This document shows positions 44,722 to 56,130 of a stretch of DNA of 64,000 bases, piece by piece. The stretch is from Prostheceraeus crozeri (lineage: Eukaryota; Platyhelminthes; Polycladida; Euryleptidae). Both the position numbers and the translations under genes were made by a program. How positions within the stretch are numbered: the first letter of the stretch is position 1; each line of letters opens with the position of its first letter. The notes below the pieces were generated by a model. The model searched no databases and had not been told where the DNA came from. It saw only the letters and a list, made by a program, of their open reading frames with translations. Location: positions 238,470 through 302,469 of the forward strand of contig CAJQUW010003035.1 in the NCBI GenBank assembly GCA_907163375.1. Direction: 5' to 3'.

Positions 44722-45725
44722 GCAATGCAATTCAATCAATGCATGTCATTGTATTAACTGGAGGAAACTGCAAATACACTGAGAAATGCAAATTAGTAAG
44801 TCGCAAGTCAAAATGTAGGAAAACAATTATTAAGCTGACTCAGCAAGTTGATTATATCCAACTGAGGCTGTCAGAATTGTCGCTTCAATTTATTCTAGTA
44901 TTTAACGGCATTTACTATCCTAGCGCTCATGCACATGGTTCTCCCTACCAATGAATAAAGACGATCAGGTCTACTAGTCATCATACTGTATCAACTTGTA
45001 AAAATAATGAGTGATGCCAGACGTGGCACATTTAATTCATCCGGACTGAAATGAAGCCGTGAAATGAAGATTTGTTGAAAAGATAAATGAAAATTTGATC
45101 CTTAAGACGACTGATGAAACGTTCGTTAAAGGAATAATGTCAAAACAACAGATTCTTATTCACGAAATAAATGAAATGAACTATAAACAAGAGCTATAAA
45201 GAGTTATATTCATCCCAACCTAATTCATTTGTGCTGAGGCTTAACCGACCAAGGGGGCACACAAATCTGGCATATCAATTTGGACATTACTATGGGCTGG
45301 TTGGTTTTAAACGTGCAAAAACAGAGCATTGAGTATTGCACTTCAAGAACAATCCACAAATGCATTTATTTTGACTGAAAGTCCAGTAATGCTGCAAAAT
45401 CTTCATTATGTTTTAATTGACAAAATAAAACTTGTTTGTTTGACCCTTGATCCATGCATTACCTAACAAATGGTGCACAATTTTTAAAGATGTTATCTGA
45501 AACTCTGGTAAAAACTGGTAAAATTCTTATCGGTCAAGTGTATACGAGTATCGATTTATTCTACTTTGAACCTGTGCTCATTCGAAGAGAATATTGAAAT
45601 TGTTCTTTAACTCAGCCATGATTTTGACTTTTATCACATCGTTAGGTGTGAATCAATATTAAAGTGGACCGAACAGTGAGTTGTCTTTATTGATGACGTC
45701 AGACATTTATTCCGGTAAAACCAGC
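44722..45725. other. No gene recognised
   Basis: Non-coding. Nothing identified. Confidence 0.5.
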
Positions 45726-45726
45726 T

Positions 45727-45773
<47 letters not shown>

Positions 45774-46102
45774 CTCAGAAAGTTTATTGACCAAATTTTG
45801 GTGCAAGCAGAGAAAGTTATGTGGTAATGCAACATGAAATGAGATTGACGAAAATCTCTCTTGCAAAAATTTATCTCTCTCCCTCCTTCTCTCTCTCTCT
45901 CTCCCTCGCTCTCTCTCTCTTCCTCTCTCTCCTTCCTTCTCTCTCTCTCCCTCCCTCCTTGTCTCTCTCTCTCTCCCTCCCTCCCTCCCTCTCTCTCTCT
46001 CTTCCTCTCTCTCCTTCCTTCTCTCTCTCTCCCTCCCTCCTTGTCTCTCTCTCTCCCTCCCTCCCTCCCTCTCTCTCTCTCCTTCCTTCTCTCTCTCTCT
46101 CT

Positions 46103-46157
<55 letters not shown>

Positions 46158-46358
46158 TCTCTCTCCTTCCTTCTCTCTCTCTCCCTCCCTCCTTGTCTCT
46201 CTCTCTCTCCCTCCCTCTCTCTCTCTCCCTCCTTCTCTCTCTCTCCCTCCCTCCCTCCCTCTCTCTCTCCCTCCCTCCCTCCCTCCCTCTCTCCCTCTCT
46301 CTCTCTCTTTCTCTCTCTCCCTCCCTCCCTCCCTCTCTCTCTCTCTCTCTCTCTCCTT

Positions 46359-46407
<49 letters not shown>

Positions 46408-46421
46408 CCTCCCTCTCTCTG
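45726..46421 (+). repeat. (CT)n microsatellite, expanded, two blocks
   Basis: 45728-45771 is nearly pure CT. About 45870-46421 is CT with CCTT and CCCT variants arranged in higher-order repeats. Between them lies AGAAAGTTTATTGACCAA, the 3' end of a LINE family on the minus strand (AATAAA followed by GA repeats). Long open frames here are dinucleotide artefacts. Confidence 0.95.
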
Positions 46422-47326
46422 TCGTAGCGCCTTTTCACACCCTCTTGCCTCTCGCCTACCCATCATCGATACTTCGTTGTGCGAAGTTCCATCCTCAATC
46501 CCGAAGCCCCAAATCAGTTGCTCTCTTGACCTTTCCATCAATAATTCCTTGTGAGGAGTCAGTGCATCAAAGTCCGCGTTCCTAACCATCTTGTCCAAGA
46601 GCATTTCATCATAAATCTGTTCGCCTGTAAAACTCGTACGACAAAACAGCCGAATTCAATCTCAAGTCTTCGCTCGCTATCTTTGTTGGCGTCTCACACG
46701 AGGCTGGGAATCAATCTCACTTGGATTAAACTCTTATTGTCGTCTGGAAGTTGTGTAGAGACAGAGAACGTATTTCCAATTAAAATTTTGCTATGATTAA
46801 TAGGAGTGTGTGAGATTCGGGGATTAATTTCGACTTTCCACAAAAATTGGCGCAGAGATTCATAGATCGTCAATAATTCAGCTTTCATCTTCCTTTCGGG
46901 CCGGCAGAAACAGCAACAACATTCTTTCCTTCCTTGGGGATCACTTCTCTTCTTTTCTTTCTTTTCTACGAAGTCTCTTTCTTTCTTCCGTGACGTCAGA
47001 ATGTACTATCCAAGTGCTCTGACCAATGTCCTTCCATTTCAGTCTCTCAGACAGCTGACTTGACGTTCGATGATGAAGTTTTTCCGCCGTATCTGAACTG
47101 CATATCGATTGTCAGTTGACGAGTGGGCAGTTGACTGCTTATCTTCAACCAACGATTTCAAAACCAGAAGGCTCGTCAGTCCTTGACAGGTAGACTCAGT
47201 GCTTGTCTTCCTCAAGTGTACGTGCATACATACCAATTCTTATCTGTTATGTGGATAAATGGAATTTAGATGTCTATTTACAACTTTATAACTGACCATA
47301 TATCTATGACATGTTAACTTCTCTCA
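46422..47326. other. No gene recognised
   Basis: Non-coding, pyrimidine-rich in places. Confidence 0.5.
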
Positions 47327-47884
47327 TAGAAAGTTGACCTCATGGTGATATCTGGCGTATTATAAAAGTAACTTAGATAGCTGCTATTATCTTCTACTTT
47401 TACTTTCTTTTCTCTTTTATCTCTCTCTCTCTCTCTTTCTCCCTCTCTCCTTCTCTCTCTCTCTCTCTGTCATAGACAGTTGCCCTCATGGTGATATCTG
47501 GCGCATTACAAAAGTCACTTAGATAGCTGCTATTATCTTCTACTTTTACTTTCTTTTCTCTTTTATCTCTCTCTCTCTCTCTCTCTTTCTCCCTCTCTCC
47601 TTCTCTCTCTGTCATAGAAAGTTGCCTTCATAGTGATATCTGGCGTATTATAAAAGTAACTTAGATAGCTGCTATTATCTTCTACTTTTACTTTCTTTTC
47701 TCTTTTATCTCTCTCTCTCTCTCTTTCTCCCTCTCTCTTTCTCCCTCTCTCCTTCTCTCTCTCTCTCTGTCATAGAAAGTTGCCTTCATAGTGATATCTG
47801 GCGCATTACAAAAGTCACTTTGATAGCTGCCATTATCTTCTACTTTTACTCTCTTTTATCTCTCTCTCTCTCTCTCTCTCTCTC
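47327..47884 (+). repeat. ~145 bp tandem repeat x 4 with internal CT expansions
   Basis: Each unit has TCATAGA.AGTTG.C.TCAT, GTGATATCTGGCG, TAGCTGCTATTATCTTC and a CT microsatellite of differing length (units start near 47327, 47469, 47611, 47769). A lone unit recurs at 51792-51870, next to another long CT tract. Confidence 0.9.
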
Positions 47885-48370
47885 AGAACTCAGAATGTTT
47901 ATTGACCAACTTGGTACAAACATGAGATAAAAAAATGCATGTACAAAAAAGAAAAGATGAAGTAGACATGAATGAATGAATGCGGCAACAGCGATTGATG
48001 GAAATGAGGATGGCATAAGCGTTCGGAGGTAAGATGACAGCGGTGACCACAAGTGTTCTTCGATGAGCGCATGATGTCTTCAAAATTCTTCAAAGTTCTT
48101 GAGTGATGACTGAGACTATTTACAGATTTGACATTTACATGAGGACGATAACGTGATAAGTTAATGCATGAGCGGAATATGAAGATATAGCATATGAGAA
48201 AACATTTCATAGATAAATGAGGAGAGGAGATTCAATATTCATGTATCATATCATGTCATGTAATTATATGATCGGGATTGATGATTAATTAAGTTTTAGT
48301 AAATCATTTATTTGCACATCACACCATCGCAGCAGATTATTTACCTATAGCCTTATTATTTGATCAGAGA
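47885..48370 (-). mobile_element. LINE 3' end, (GA)-tailed, copy 1
   Basis: Read on the minus strand, sequence ends TTGGTCAATAAACATTCTGAG then TTCTGAGAGAGA: an AATAAA polyadenylation signal followed by a GA-repeat tail. Equivalent ends lie at 45766 and 49100. Upstream sequence is partly shared with 49300-49600 (TAATTA, TTTATTTGCACA and CAGCAGAT.TATT blocks), as for a 3' UTR. Confidence 0.55.
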
Positions 48371-48475
48371 TGCGGTCGGTTATTAATGTCAAAGTAGGTT
48401 TATATTAGAATAAAATGTGGTTAAACATGATGCATTTTAGGACTTTATCAAATAGTAAATCAATTACCCAAATAG

Positions 48476-48542
48476 TGCGGTCTTAAGTGATAAGCATTAA
48501 AGAAAAAAGAGTTCCTCAATGCTTAAGAAATCCAAGACCGCA
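48476..48542. repeat. 67-nt hairpin
   Basis: TGCGGTCTT ... AAGACCGCA (9 bp) and TAAGCATT ... AATGCTTA (8 bp) form two stacked stems around an internal loop and a ~19 nt apical loop. The size resembles a microRNA precursor. It may equally be a tiny MITE. Confidence 0.5.
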
Positions 48543-48805
48543 AATATCGTGGCCACTAACAGATCACATGTTAGAAACGAAAGAGCATCACGTCAAAACA
48601 CAAAATCATAACAAGAAATATCTCAACTCTTACCTGAAATGGTGCAAGGAATGTTGAAATTAGAGAAATTCACGGCTGAGATTTCACCGATCGACCTCCG
48701 ATATTCAGTATCGATAGCAGAGTGAAACATTTGCTGTGCATAGTGCATCAGTGTCAATATGAGTATTAATCATTTGCTATTGTTTTGCCGTTCACCGTTT
48801 TTCTC

Positions 48806-48828
48806 TTTCTCTCTCTCTCTCTTTCTCT

Positions 48829-48860
<32 letters not shown>

Positions 48861-49099
48861 TTAAGACAGAGTCTGATCTCCTGGGCACTCTTTTGCCTTT
48901 GTTCGGAGCTGAAGAAGGTTAGTCCCGAAAGCTTCTCCGAACAACGTTATTTTTTCAACCAGTCAGAGCGGGTAGCACGACGGGGGCCTCTCCCTCGTCT
49001 CTCTCTCTTGTCTCTCTCTCCTTCTCCTTCTCTCTCTCTCTCCATCTCTCCATCTCTCTCTCTCCTTCTCTCCTTCTCTCTCTCTCTCCTTCTCTCTCT
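48806..49099 (+). repeat. CT-rich tracts flanking a hammerhead-like motif
   Basis: CT microsatellites at 48806-48863 and 48990-49099 bracket a ~125 bp segment related to the 41963-42220 repeat (CCTTTGTTCGGAGCTGA and the CAGTCAGAGCGGGTAGCACG block). Confidence 0.85.
48901..48942 (+). ncRNA. Hammerhead-ribozyme-like motif
   Basis: GTTCGGAG and CTCCGAAC form a perfect 8-bp stem I. Inside, in order, are CTGAAGA (CUGANGA box), a short stem II (GG/CC with TTAGT loop), GAAA and GCTT. The order of parts is that of a type I hammerhead with almost no stem III. An A.C mismatch at the base of stem II argues against strong activity. Confidence 0.45.
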
Positions 49100-50497
49100 C
49101 AGAACTCAGAAAGTTTATTAGCCTTTCTAGGCAAAACATTACAGTAAGTAGGAAGTAGTTTGTAAAATGATACATGAACTTGAAATAAATGAAGATGAGG
49201 AAAAAGAAACACTCTTCAACTTTGTCGGAGAGGAGACTTTCTGGAGCAGATCTGAAACTTCATTCGCTGCACACAAACACAAATAATTCACAAATTTGAA
49301 AAATCTATATTATGATAGAGAATTATAAATAGTTCATATCAATGGCATTCATGTAATGTAATTATGGATCCAGTAAATGTTCATAGCAGTTGTTTGTTAT
49401 AACTACTACCAATACACAGATGCCTCTGTACATATAACCAATTAATCACATGGATGGAATGAATCGCAAGTCATATAGATGTCATGACATATCGTAAAAG
49501 GAAACCCATCTTTGGAATTACAAATGTATTCATCGATTAATTCGTTTTGTTTGCCAATTTATTTGCACAAACACACACCAGCAGATCTATTATTTTATGT
49601 GTTAATAGACGAGTCATTTCTGAAGGTCCGGAGAACATGCATCAAGTCAAACTGTAAGTTAATTATCAAAATTGTTTATCTAGACATTTAGCATCAGGAC
49701 ATTACTGTACTACTTAGGAGATGATAGATAGTATCAATGTATCATTGGGACTCACCTGTAATCAATTGGAAAATTATAAGAATAAATTGATAGGATGAAG
49801 ATTTACTCCGGACCTTGTGACTCGTATTGGTAATTAATATGGAGTGATTTGTCAAATTTCAGGAAGCAGCTATCTATACCAGTAATTACGATTCATGTTA
49901 TTGACAATCGATTCATCGTTAGTTATCTGTCAATAAGCTGACCTGACTTTGTTTTATTGTTCGTTCCTATCTGTACGTTTCTCCGTAATTGAGACCAACG
50001 TCGATGGTTAATTTGATATAGATATCTATGCTTGACATCAGTTTTTAGTGAAGTCATATTTGATCTACATGATTTCATAACTTCGGCATAGAGATGTTGT
50101 TCTACATTTCAATGCAAACCATGAAATATGCATCATTGTCAATCTTTGCAGTATTGTGAACACATTATAGGTCATAGATATCCGAGTCGGCATTGCAATC
50201 AATAGACACATCAATGTAAATCATTTCTATTTTTATGCACACAATAAAGCGTGTAACTTGATCATCAATTTCTATGCAATGGTCAGCGGACAGCTATCGA
50301 AATTATGTTAGGTCAACTGCTAGCTTCATCGATTAACAATGTCAACTCATTTCAGATATCTATGTTCGCAGAGTGCAGGAGCAATGGCGAATTGTAGGCA
50401 CATTACTCAGAAAGCATTTCAATTTCTATGTACATAATGCGACAATTTCGTCATAGCTATCTGCATAAATTTCTAGGACTCTCTTATTGCAGTTGCC
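49100..50497 (-). mobile_element. Probable LINE 3' UTR, copy 2
   Basis: Begins next to the CT tract with AGAACTCAGAAAGTTTATT (AATAAA on the minus strand). It continues toward the ORF2 fragment at 50762, so one minus-strand LINE may extend from 49100 to 51441. The length of this 3' UTR and its continuity are inference. Confidence 0.4.
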
Positions 50498-50505
50498 TGT
50501 TGAAT

Positions 50506-50761
50506 CATAGAAATTGACAACAATAAAACCTCTAGAATGGAAATTAAGCTTCATGCAATGCACAATAACGGCACATAAATCGCACGCATTTTCACTTAGC
50601 TGCACCTGCCAACGTCTGTATGATTGGGTTAGAATCAGTCACATGAGTAAATCGAAGCTTTTCATTGGTTCTTCATGCCCCAACTTAGTTCCCCCGGATG
50701 TGCCGCGACCTTGAGTCAATTTCCATTCTAGCGAACTTCAGATAAACAGTTTATTTCTATG
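50506..50761 (+). mobile_element. M2 hAT-like MITE, copy 2 (256 bp)
   Basis: Same length and nearly same sequence as 16514-16769. Perfect 8-bp duplication TGTTGAAT lies at 50498-50505 and 50762-50769. It inserted at the end of the LINE coding region. Confidence 0.93.
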
Positions 50762-51441
50762 TGTTGAATATACTTTGCTAGGGATTTCATCTGCTGAAGA
50801 TCTAGCATGTCCATAGTTGCATAGAAATGTGCACTATCATCGCTTTCCAGAAATGGTATTAAAATACTTCTAACGTCTGCATACTTCGGACAAATAGAAA
50901 TGAAATGTCATATATCTTCCACTTCTTCAGAGCTGCAATTTAGACAAAAACACTCATCGTAAGATTGTCTATTATTGTATCTGCCAATTTCAGTGATAAG
51001 GTTATGGTTATAAGTTCTCATTTTTAAAATAGGTGTGATTATTTTTACATCATTTGTTTGATTTAGATACTGCTTGAGGTTGCATTCAAAGCGACATCGC
51101 TGTAAATATTTTAAACCTCGATTACTATTTCTTGCACTTTCAATCCATTTCTGTCTAAAGTATTCAGTTAAACGATTATTTACCAGATTCTTATAACTAT
51201 TTCGCTTACTGTGGTTCAAGTTCATTGATTCAATTTGATTGAGTTCATTCTTATTTAAGTTAAGATTTTCTATTAATTTCAGCATTTTGATAGTCCATGT
51301 GTCACGGTAGTTAGGAAGATTTGAATCGGCATGTATTGAATTAAATACTTTTCTTGTTAATTGATTTTCATCACTTTGATTCAGTTTCAACCAGTAGTTC
51401 AAAGCTGCTTTATAAAAAAAAAAAATATATATATATCTCAT
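50762..51441 (-). pseudogene. Non-LTR retrotransposon ORF2, 3' end
   Basis: The minus-strand frame matches the typical end of LINE ORF2 after the reverse transcriptase. ALNYWLKL opens it. A W...I helix region follows, then LKMRTYNHNLITEIGRY and a zinc-knuckle-like CFCLNCSSEEVEDI, where the family usually has C..C....E.E.HF. A TGA at 50908-50910 interrupts just after EDI, and the same frame goes on HFISICPKYADVRSILIPFL. An (AT)/poly-A-like joint and a CT tract replace everything upstream of about 51441, so the polymerase domain is absent. Confidence 0.75.
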
Positions 51442-51598
51442 TCTCTCCTGCTCTCTCTCTCCTTCTCTCTCTCTCTCTCCTTCTCTCTCCTTCTCTCCTT
51501 CTCTCTCTCTCTCTCCTTCTCTCTCATTCTCTCCTTCTCTCTCTCTCTCTCCTTCTCTCTCCTTCTCTCTCTCTCTCCTTCTCTCTCACTCTCTCTCC

Positions 51599-51631
<33 letters not shown>

Positions 51632-51870
51632 CTTCTCTCTCACTCTCTCTCCTTCTCTTTCTCTCTCTCTCTCTCTCTCCTTCTCTTTCTCTCTCTCTCT
51701 CTCCTTCTCTTTCTCTCCTTCTCTCTCTCTCTCCTTCTCTTTCTCTCTCTCTCCTTCTCTCTTTCTCTCTCTCTCTCTCCTTCTCTCTCTCATAGAAAGT
51801 TGACTTCATAGTGATATCTGGCGCATTACAAAAGTCACTTTGATAGCTGTCATTATCTTCTATTTCCTTT
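51440..51870 (+). repeat. (CT)n microsatellite plus lone 145-bp unit
   Basis: 51440-51791 is CT with regular CTTCTCTCT variants. 51792-51870 is a single unit of the 47327-47884 repeat. Open frames in either strand are artefacts. Confidence 0.95.
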
Positions 51871-52980
51871 TCTCCTTTCTCCTCCATCGAAGTCTCTCTT
51901 CCTCCTCGTCACTCTGTACTATCAAAGTACAATTCTTCCTTCACCCTGAGAGAGTTAGAGGCGATGACCGATGTCCTTCCATCTTCGTCTTCTCATCATC
52001 TCCAACTCCAGTCCCGCGCTCTGCTTGCTCAAGACGTCAGCTCTGTTTCTTCCCAAACTCAATACAAAAGGAACATATATAAGAAGGGCAAACATGGCGT
52101 TGATACGTTGGCAAATAAACTTTATTAAATTTCAAGTCGAACAAATACATGCTCACTGTATAATTAATGCTTTATGGTAGTAGACCTTTGTTTGGATTGT
52201 TCCTCTCCGTGATGTGTATGCCTTCTGCTCCTCCTCCCTTCCTTTGCTCAGCACAATGAAGAGATGCAGTATTCAAACACAAGAACAACTTGTAAATCGT
52301 CGCCTGAAGCCTCATAGCATCAGACAAAGCGGATCTTCCAATCCTAGGATAGAGACCCTTCGAATTTGGAAGAATTTAAGTACAAAGAGGAGAGGAGCAG
52401 GCGATTGGGAAAGATAATGCAATTCTGACATAGTTGAAGAAAGATAAACAGAAAAGGGAAACCCTTATTTCTATGCATGTGTTGAAAAGTTGATATTTTC
52501 ATAACCCTCAGAGCGCATGCGCACAGTTCGTGCAGCACTTTGCAGTTCGTGAACTTTTAAGCTGCAAATTATATTTACGTCATGATTTTATTTTCTCTAT
52601 GTATTATTTTGATTGTAATTACATTGAATATCCTTGACAAGTGCCTGAATCTAGCATTTCAAGCATAGGAGCATTGCAGTATGCTAAATTGAATCATGTC
52701 GGCCAAATGCTGAATCAAACACATGAAATTGGCAAACGATTTATTATTAAGACAACTATTATAGCCTTTAATTTCTGGCTTCGTATCTTTTAGGCTGCTA
52801 CTGTCATTTTCTTTATTATCATTGCTGCGGTTCTTTTCTTTATTAAGTCCCTATTTGGTTATTTAATAGAATGTGGCAAACACCGGACACTGCGGTATAA
52901 TTCTGATCAAATTTAAACTCCAAAAATCTCCATTTGCAATGTTTAGTAGCTTATGTCTATGTCTATGGATGGATAGAAAC
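51871..52980. other. No gene recognised
   Basis: Non-coding. Nothing identified. Confidence 0.5.
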
Positions 52981-53024
52981 AAGGAGGTCTAGATATCCGC
53001 AATTATAGATATCTAGACCTCCTT
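52981..53024. repeat. Short perfect hairpin
   Basis: AAGGAGGTCTAGATATC and GATATCTAGACCTCCTT are perfect inverted repeats around a 10-nt spacer. The similar inner sequence TCTAGATATC / CCTAGATAT at 10327-10432 suggests a related tiny foldback family. Confidence 0.85.
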
Positions 53025-53204
53025 GGATAGAAATATTATGCAATTCTAGGTAAGGCCATAGACTTCCTAGTGTCATTGTATGGCCGACAAATAGGACGCT
53101 AAGATATCTAACATGGAGACGCATGCATAGAAATCAGTGCTTTTCAGTGCTCTGAATGATATCGTTGTCTCGATCACTCCACTCTCTCGCCAGCTATCTT
53201 CGTG

Positions 53205-53315
53205 AAAATAATTCCTTTGCTTTGAAAACATACACAGACGTGCATAAAGCCTTAAATTGCAAAATCAATCTTTAAAAATTCAAGCTATATATAAATATGC
53301 AATCCATTAAGCACA
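53205..53315 (+). repeat. Dispersed repeat, second copy
   Basis: Matches 14876-14985 (ACATACACAGAC, AAAGC.TT.AATTG, TATATAAATATGCA). Confidence 0.6.
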
Positions 53316-53320
53316 CAGAA

Positions 53321-53612
53321 GTCTGCACATGAAGCTCATTACGTAGAATATTTCAATTCCAACTCTACCTGTCTCCGCATGAAGCTCATTACGTATAATA
53401 TTTCAATTCCAACTCTACCTGTCTCCGCATGAAGCTCATTACGTAGAATATTTCAATTCCAACTCTACCTGTCTGCACATGAAGCTCATTACGTAGAATA
53501 TTTCAATTCCAACTCTACCTGTCTCCGCATGAAGCTCATTACGTAGAATATTTCAATTCCAACTCTACCTGTCTGCACATGAAGCTCATTACGTAGAATA
53601 TTTCAATTCCCA
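53321..53612 (+). repeat. Minisatellite, 50 bp x 5.9
   Basis: Exact 50-bp period. Unit CATGAAGCTCATTACGTAGA + ATATTTCAATTCCAACTCTA. Units alternate between GTCTGCACATG and GTCTCCGCATG starts; otherwise almost no variation, implying recent homogenisation. Confidence 0.97.
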
Positions 53613-53689
53613 CTTGAGTATTGATATTTCAGTTCGAGTCTAAAAAGCGCTCTGAGTCCTGATCTCTCATTTGCCGCTAGGGATGTCCA

Positions 53690-54130
53690 TGAATAAATCA
53701 ATATAGAGTTGTGATGGCACTCAGACATCCCTGTTACCGCACAATAAGCTAATGGACCTTTGTGACCTAACAATACGCCATAGATCCCTGTTGCTGCATA
53801 AAGGGCCAGAAAATACTGCTGCTCACCAGTAAGTCACATTTTAAAGTTTCCACACAACAAGCCAGGGATCCCTGTTTCCGAACAAAAAGCCAATAGACCA
53901 CTGTTACCGAACAAAAAGTCACAGATCACACTTGTCACACAATGAGTTATAGATCCCTGTTCCTGCATAATCAGCCATAGATCCTTGCTACCGTGTTATA
54001 AGCTGCATACTCTGTATTATATAGTGTTCTATATCAGTCTTAATGTTGTTCATTAACCACAATTCCTTGTTCCCTAACATCAGCCATAATTCTCTATGAC
54101 CGGACAACAGCCATAGGTCACTGATACGAA
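53690..54130 (+). repeat. Degenerate minisatellite, ~36-40 bp period
   Basis: Repeated variants of CCATAGATCCCTGTTGCTG and ACCG.ACAA.AAGCCA with many substitutions and indels. About ten recognisable units. Confidence 0.7.
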
Positions 54131-54650
54131 AACATTGACCGATTGAGAACAGTTGGGAGTTATGTGGAAGGACAGATCTCAATTTTCTTTATCATTGGGA
54201 AACGCGCTGCTTTAAGTTGGATCAAATTCTTGCTATATTGCTTACCTGTCCCCCTGCATTCGCAAGAGTAAACACAGCTCTCTGCATTGCTGATAACTCA
54301 GCATCCAATTTCCGCCGTCCTTTTGTGCTGTAAGTATTTCAAATGATCGCTGCCAGTGCATTTTAATACTTATTCCTTTCATGTCAGCCGCCGAGCAAAC
54401 AAACGCAATCCTGAATTAGCATGTGATAGCGTACTCGGCTGCCTTTACCTTCTCTCAATTCAAATTACCGCAGGACTAGAAGCGGAGAAGAAAGAAAGAA
54501 ATATGAATTTAGGAGGAACGATCTTTCGTTTTTAATGAGAAGTGTGAAACAGAGTCAAGGGATGTGGAGGACATTTGTCCGAAGAGGAGAATGGGCTTAC
54601 AGGAAATTCGTATATTCAATCAGTGATTGGATGACCAGAATGATCCAAAA
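54131..54650. other. No gene recognised
   Basis: Non-coding. Nothing identified. Confidence 0.5.
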
Positions 54651-54652
54651 CG

Positions 54653-55405
54653 AGGGAACGAGGCCGAAAATGAGACTTTCACAGAATGATGTACACATCA
54701 TAGTCCTGCAGCCAGCACGAGTTTCTGCAGGGAACGAGGCCGAGAATGAGACTTTCACAGAATGATGCACACCTCATAGTCCGGCAGCCAGCACGAGTTT
54801 CTGCAGGGAACGAGGCCGAAGATGAGACTTTCACAGAATGATGTACACCTCATAGTCCGGCAGCCAGCACGAGTTTCTGCAGGGAACGAGGCCGACAATG
54901 AGACTTTCACAGAATGATGTACACCTCATAGTCCGGCAGCCAGCACGAGTTTCTGCAGGGAAGGAGACCGACAATGAGACTTTCACAGAATGATGTACAC
55001 CTCATAGTCCGGCAGTCAACACGAGTTTCTGCAGGGAACGAGGCCGACAATGAGACTTTCACAGAATGATGTACACCTCATAGTCCGGCAGCAGCCAGCA
55101 CGAGTTTCTGCAGGGAACGAGGCCGACAATGAGACTTTCACAGAATGATGCACACCTCATAGTCCGGCAGCCAGCACAAGTTTCTGCAGGGAACGAGGCC
55201 GACAATGAGACTTTCACAGAATGATGCACACCTCATAGTCCGGCAACCAGCACGAGTTTCTGCAGGGAACGAGGCCGACAATGGGACTTTCACAGAATGA
55301 TGTACACCTCATAGTCCGGCAGGTAGCACGAGTTTCTGCAGGGAACGAGGCCGAGAATGAGACTTTCACAGAATGATGTACACCTCATAGTCCGACAGCC
55401 AGTGA
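54653..55405 (+). repeat. Satellite array, 76 bp x 10
   Basis: Unit: GGGAACGAGGCCGA.AATGA, GACTTTCACAGAATGATG, CACCTCATAGTCCGGCAG and CCAGCACGAGTTTCTGCA. Ten units with >90% identity; one has an extra CAG. The same 76 bp forms the outer ends of the inverted-repeat element at 62197-62912. Confidence 0.95.
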
Positions 55406-56130
55406 AGTGAATTCAGGATTGCGTTTGTTTGCTCGTATACTGCAAGTGAGATATGTATCATGTATAAATTGAAGACAATAATGAAAAAAGATGTTCTATG
55501 CTTCAGTGGTGGAAAATATGTCACATATTCAGGGATATTTACTATAGAACCGTGACCATGTTTAACAAGACAGAAGCGAATTCAGAATGTATTTAAGTTC
55601 AATCTGTAACAACTTGATTTCCTAACAAGCATTTTATTTTATCTTGAAAAAGGTCGTCCTAATTTATTCATCTGAGTCTGGCAGTGTAGGATTTAAGCTC
55701 AATAGCACAAAGGAGGAATAAGATGGTAATTACACCATTTTCTCCAAATGTTCGTTTAGACGCAAATTTCGACAGAAAGTTTTTGGTCAACATTGTAACC
55801 AAAGCCGGGAAATGTGTGATCAAAAGAAAGATCTATTCCATTCTTATGGTGCCACCAGAGCGTCATCGTACGCCCTCGAATAATTTTTGAAAATAGCTGA
55901 GACATGAATGGGATAAGGAAGTTATGCGAATTTGATACTTGTTATGCACGCTCCTATTCAAGTGCTATGTACTACTCACATATTTCGAATTAGGTCCGTA
56001 GACCCTTGTGAATCAGAAATTTATGGCTGGTCTACACATATAAAAATCAAAATAAATACTCCGAGGAGGATCGCTCTATAATTTATTGCAATTAGGCCTA
56101 TCGTAAATTGAGAAAAACGGACTGAATCGA
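55406..56130. other. No gene recognised
   Basis: Non-coding. Confidence 0.5.

Noticed and set aside
45699-46604. Very long open frames on both strands (up to ~300 codons) rich in R/E/G or S/L/P
   Set aside because: They are translations of a CT/GA microsatellite, which lacks stop codons in several frames; composition alone explains them.
51438-51887. Similar long frames on both strands
   Set aside because: Again a CT microsatellite artefact.
53321-53612. CRISPR-like regular repeat array
   Set aside because: Fifty-base head-to-tail units with no variable spacers in a eukaryotic genome: a minisatellite.
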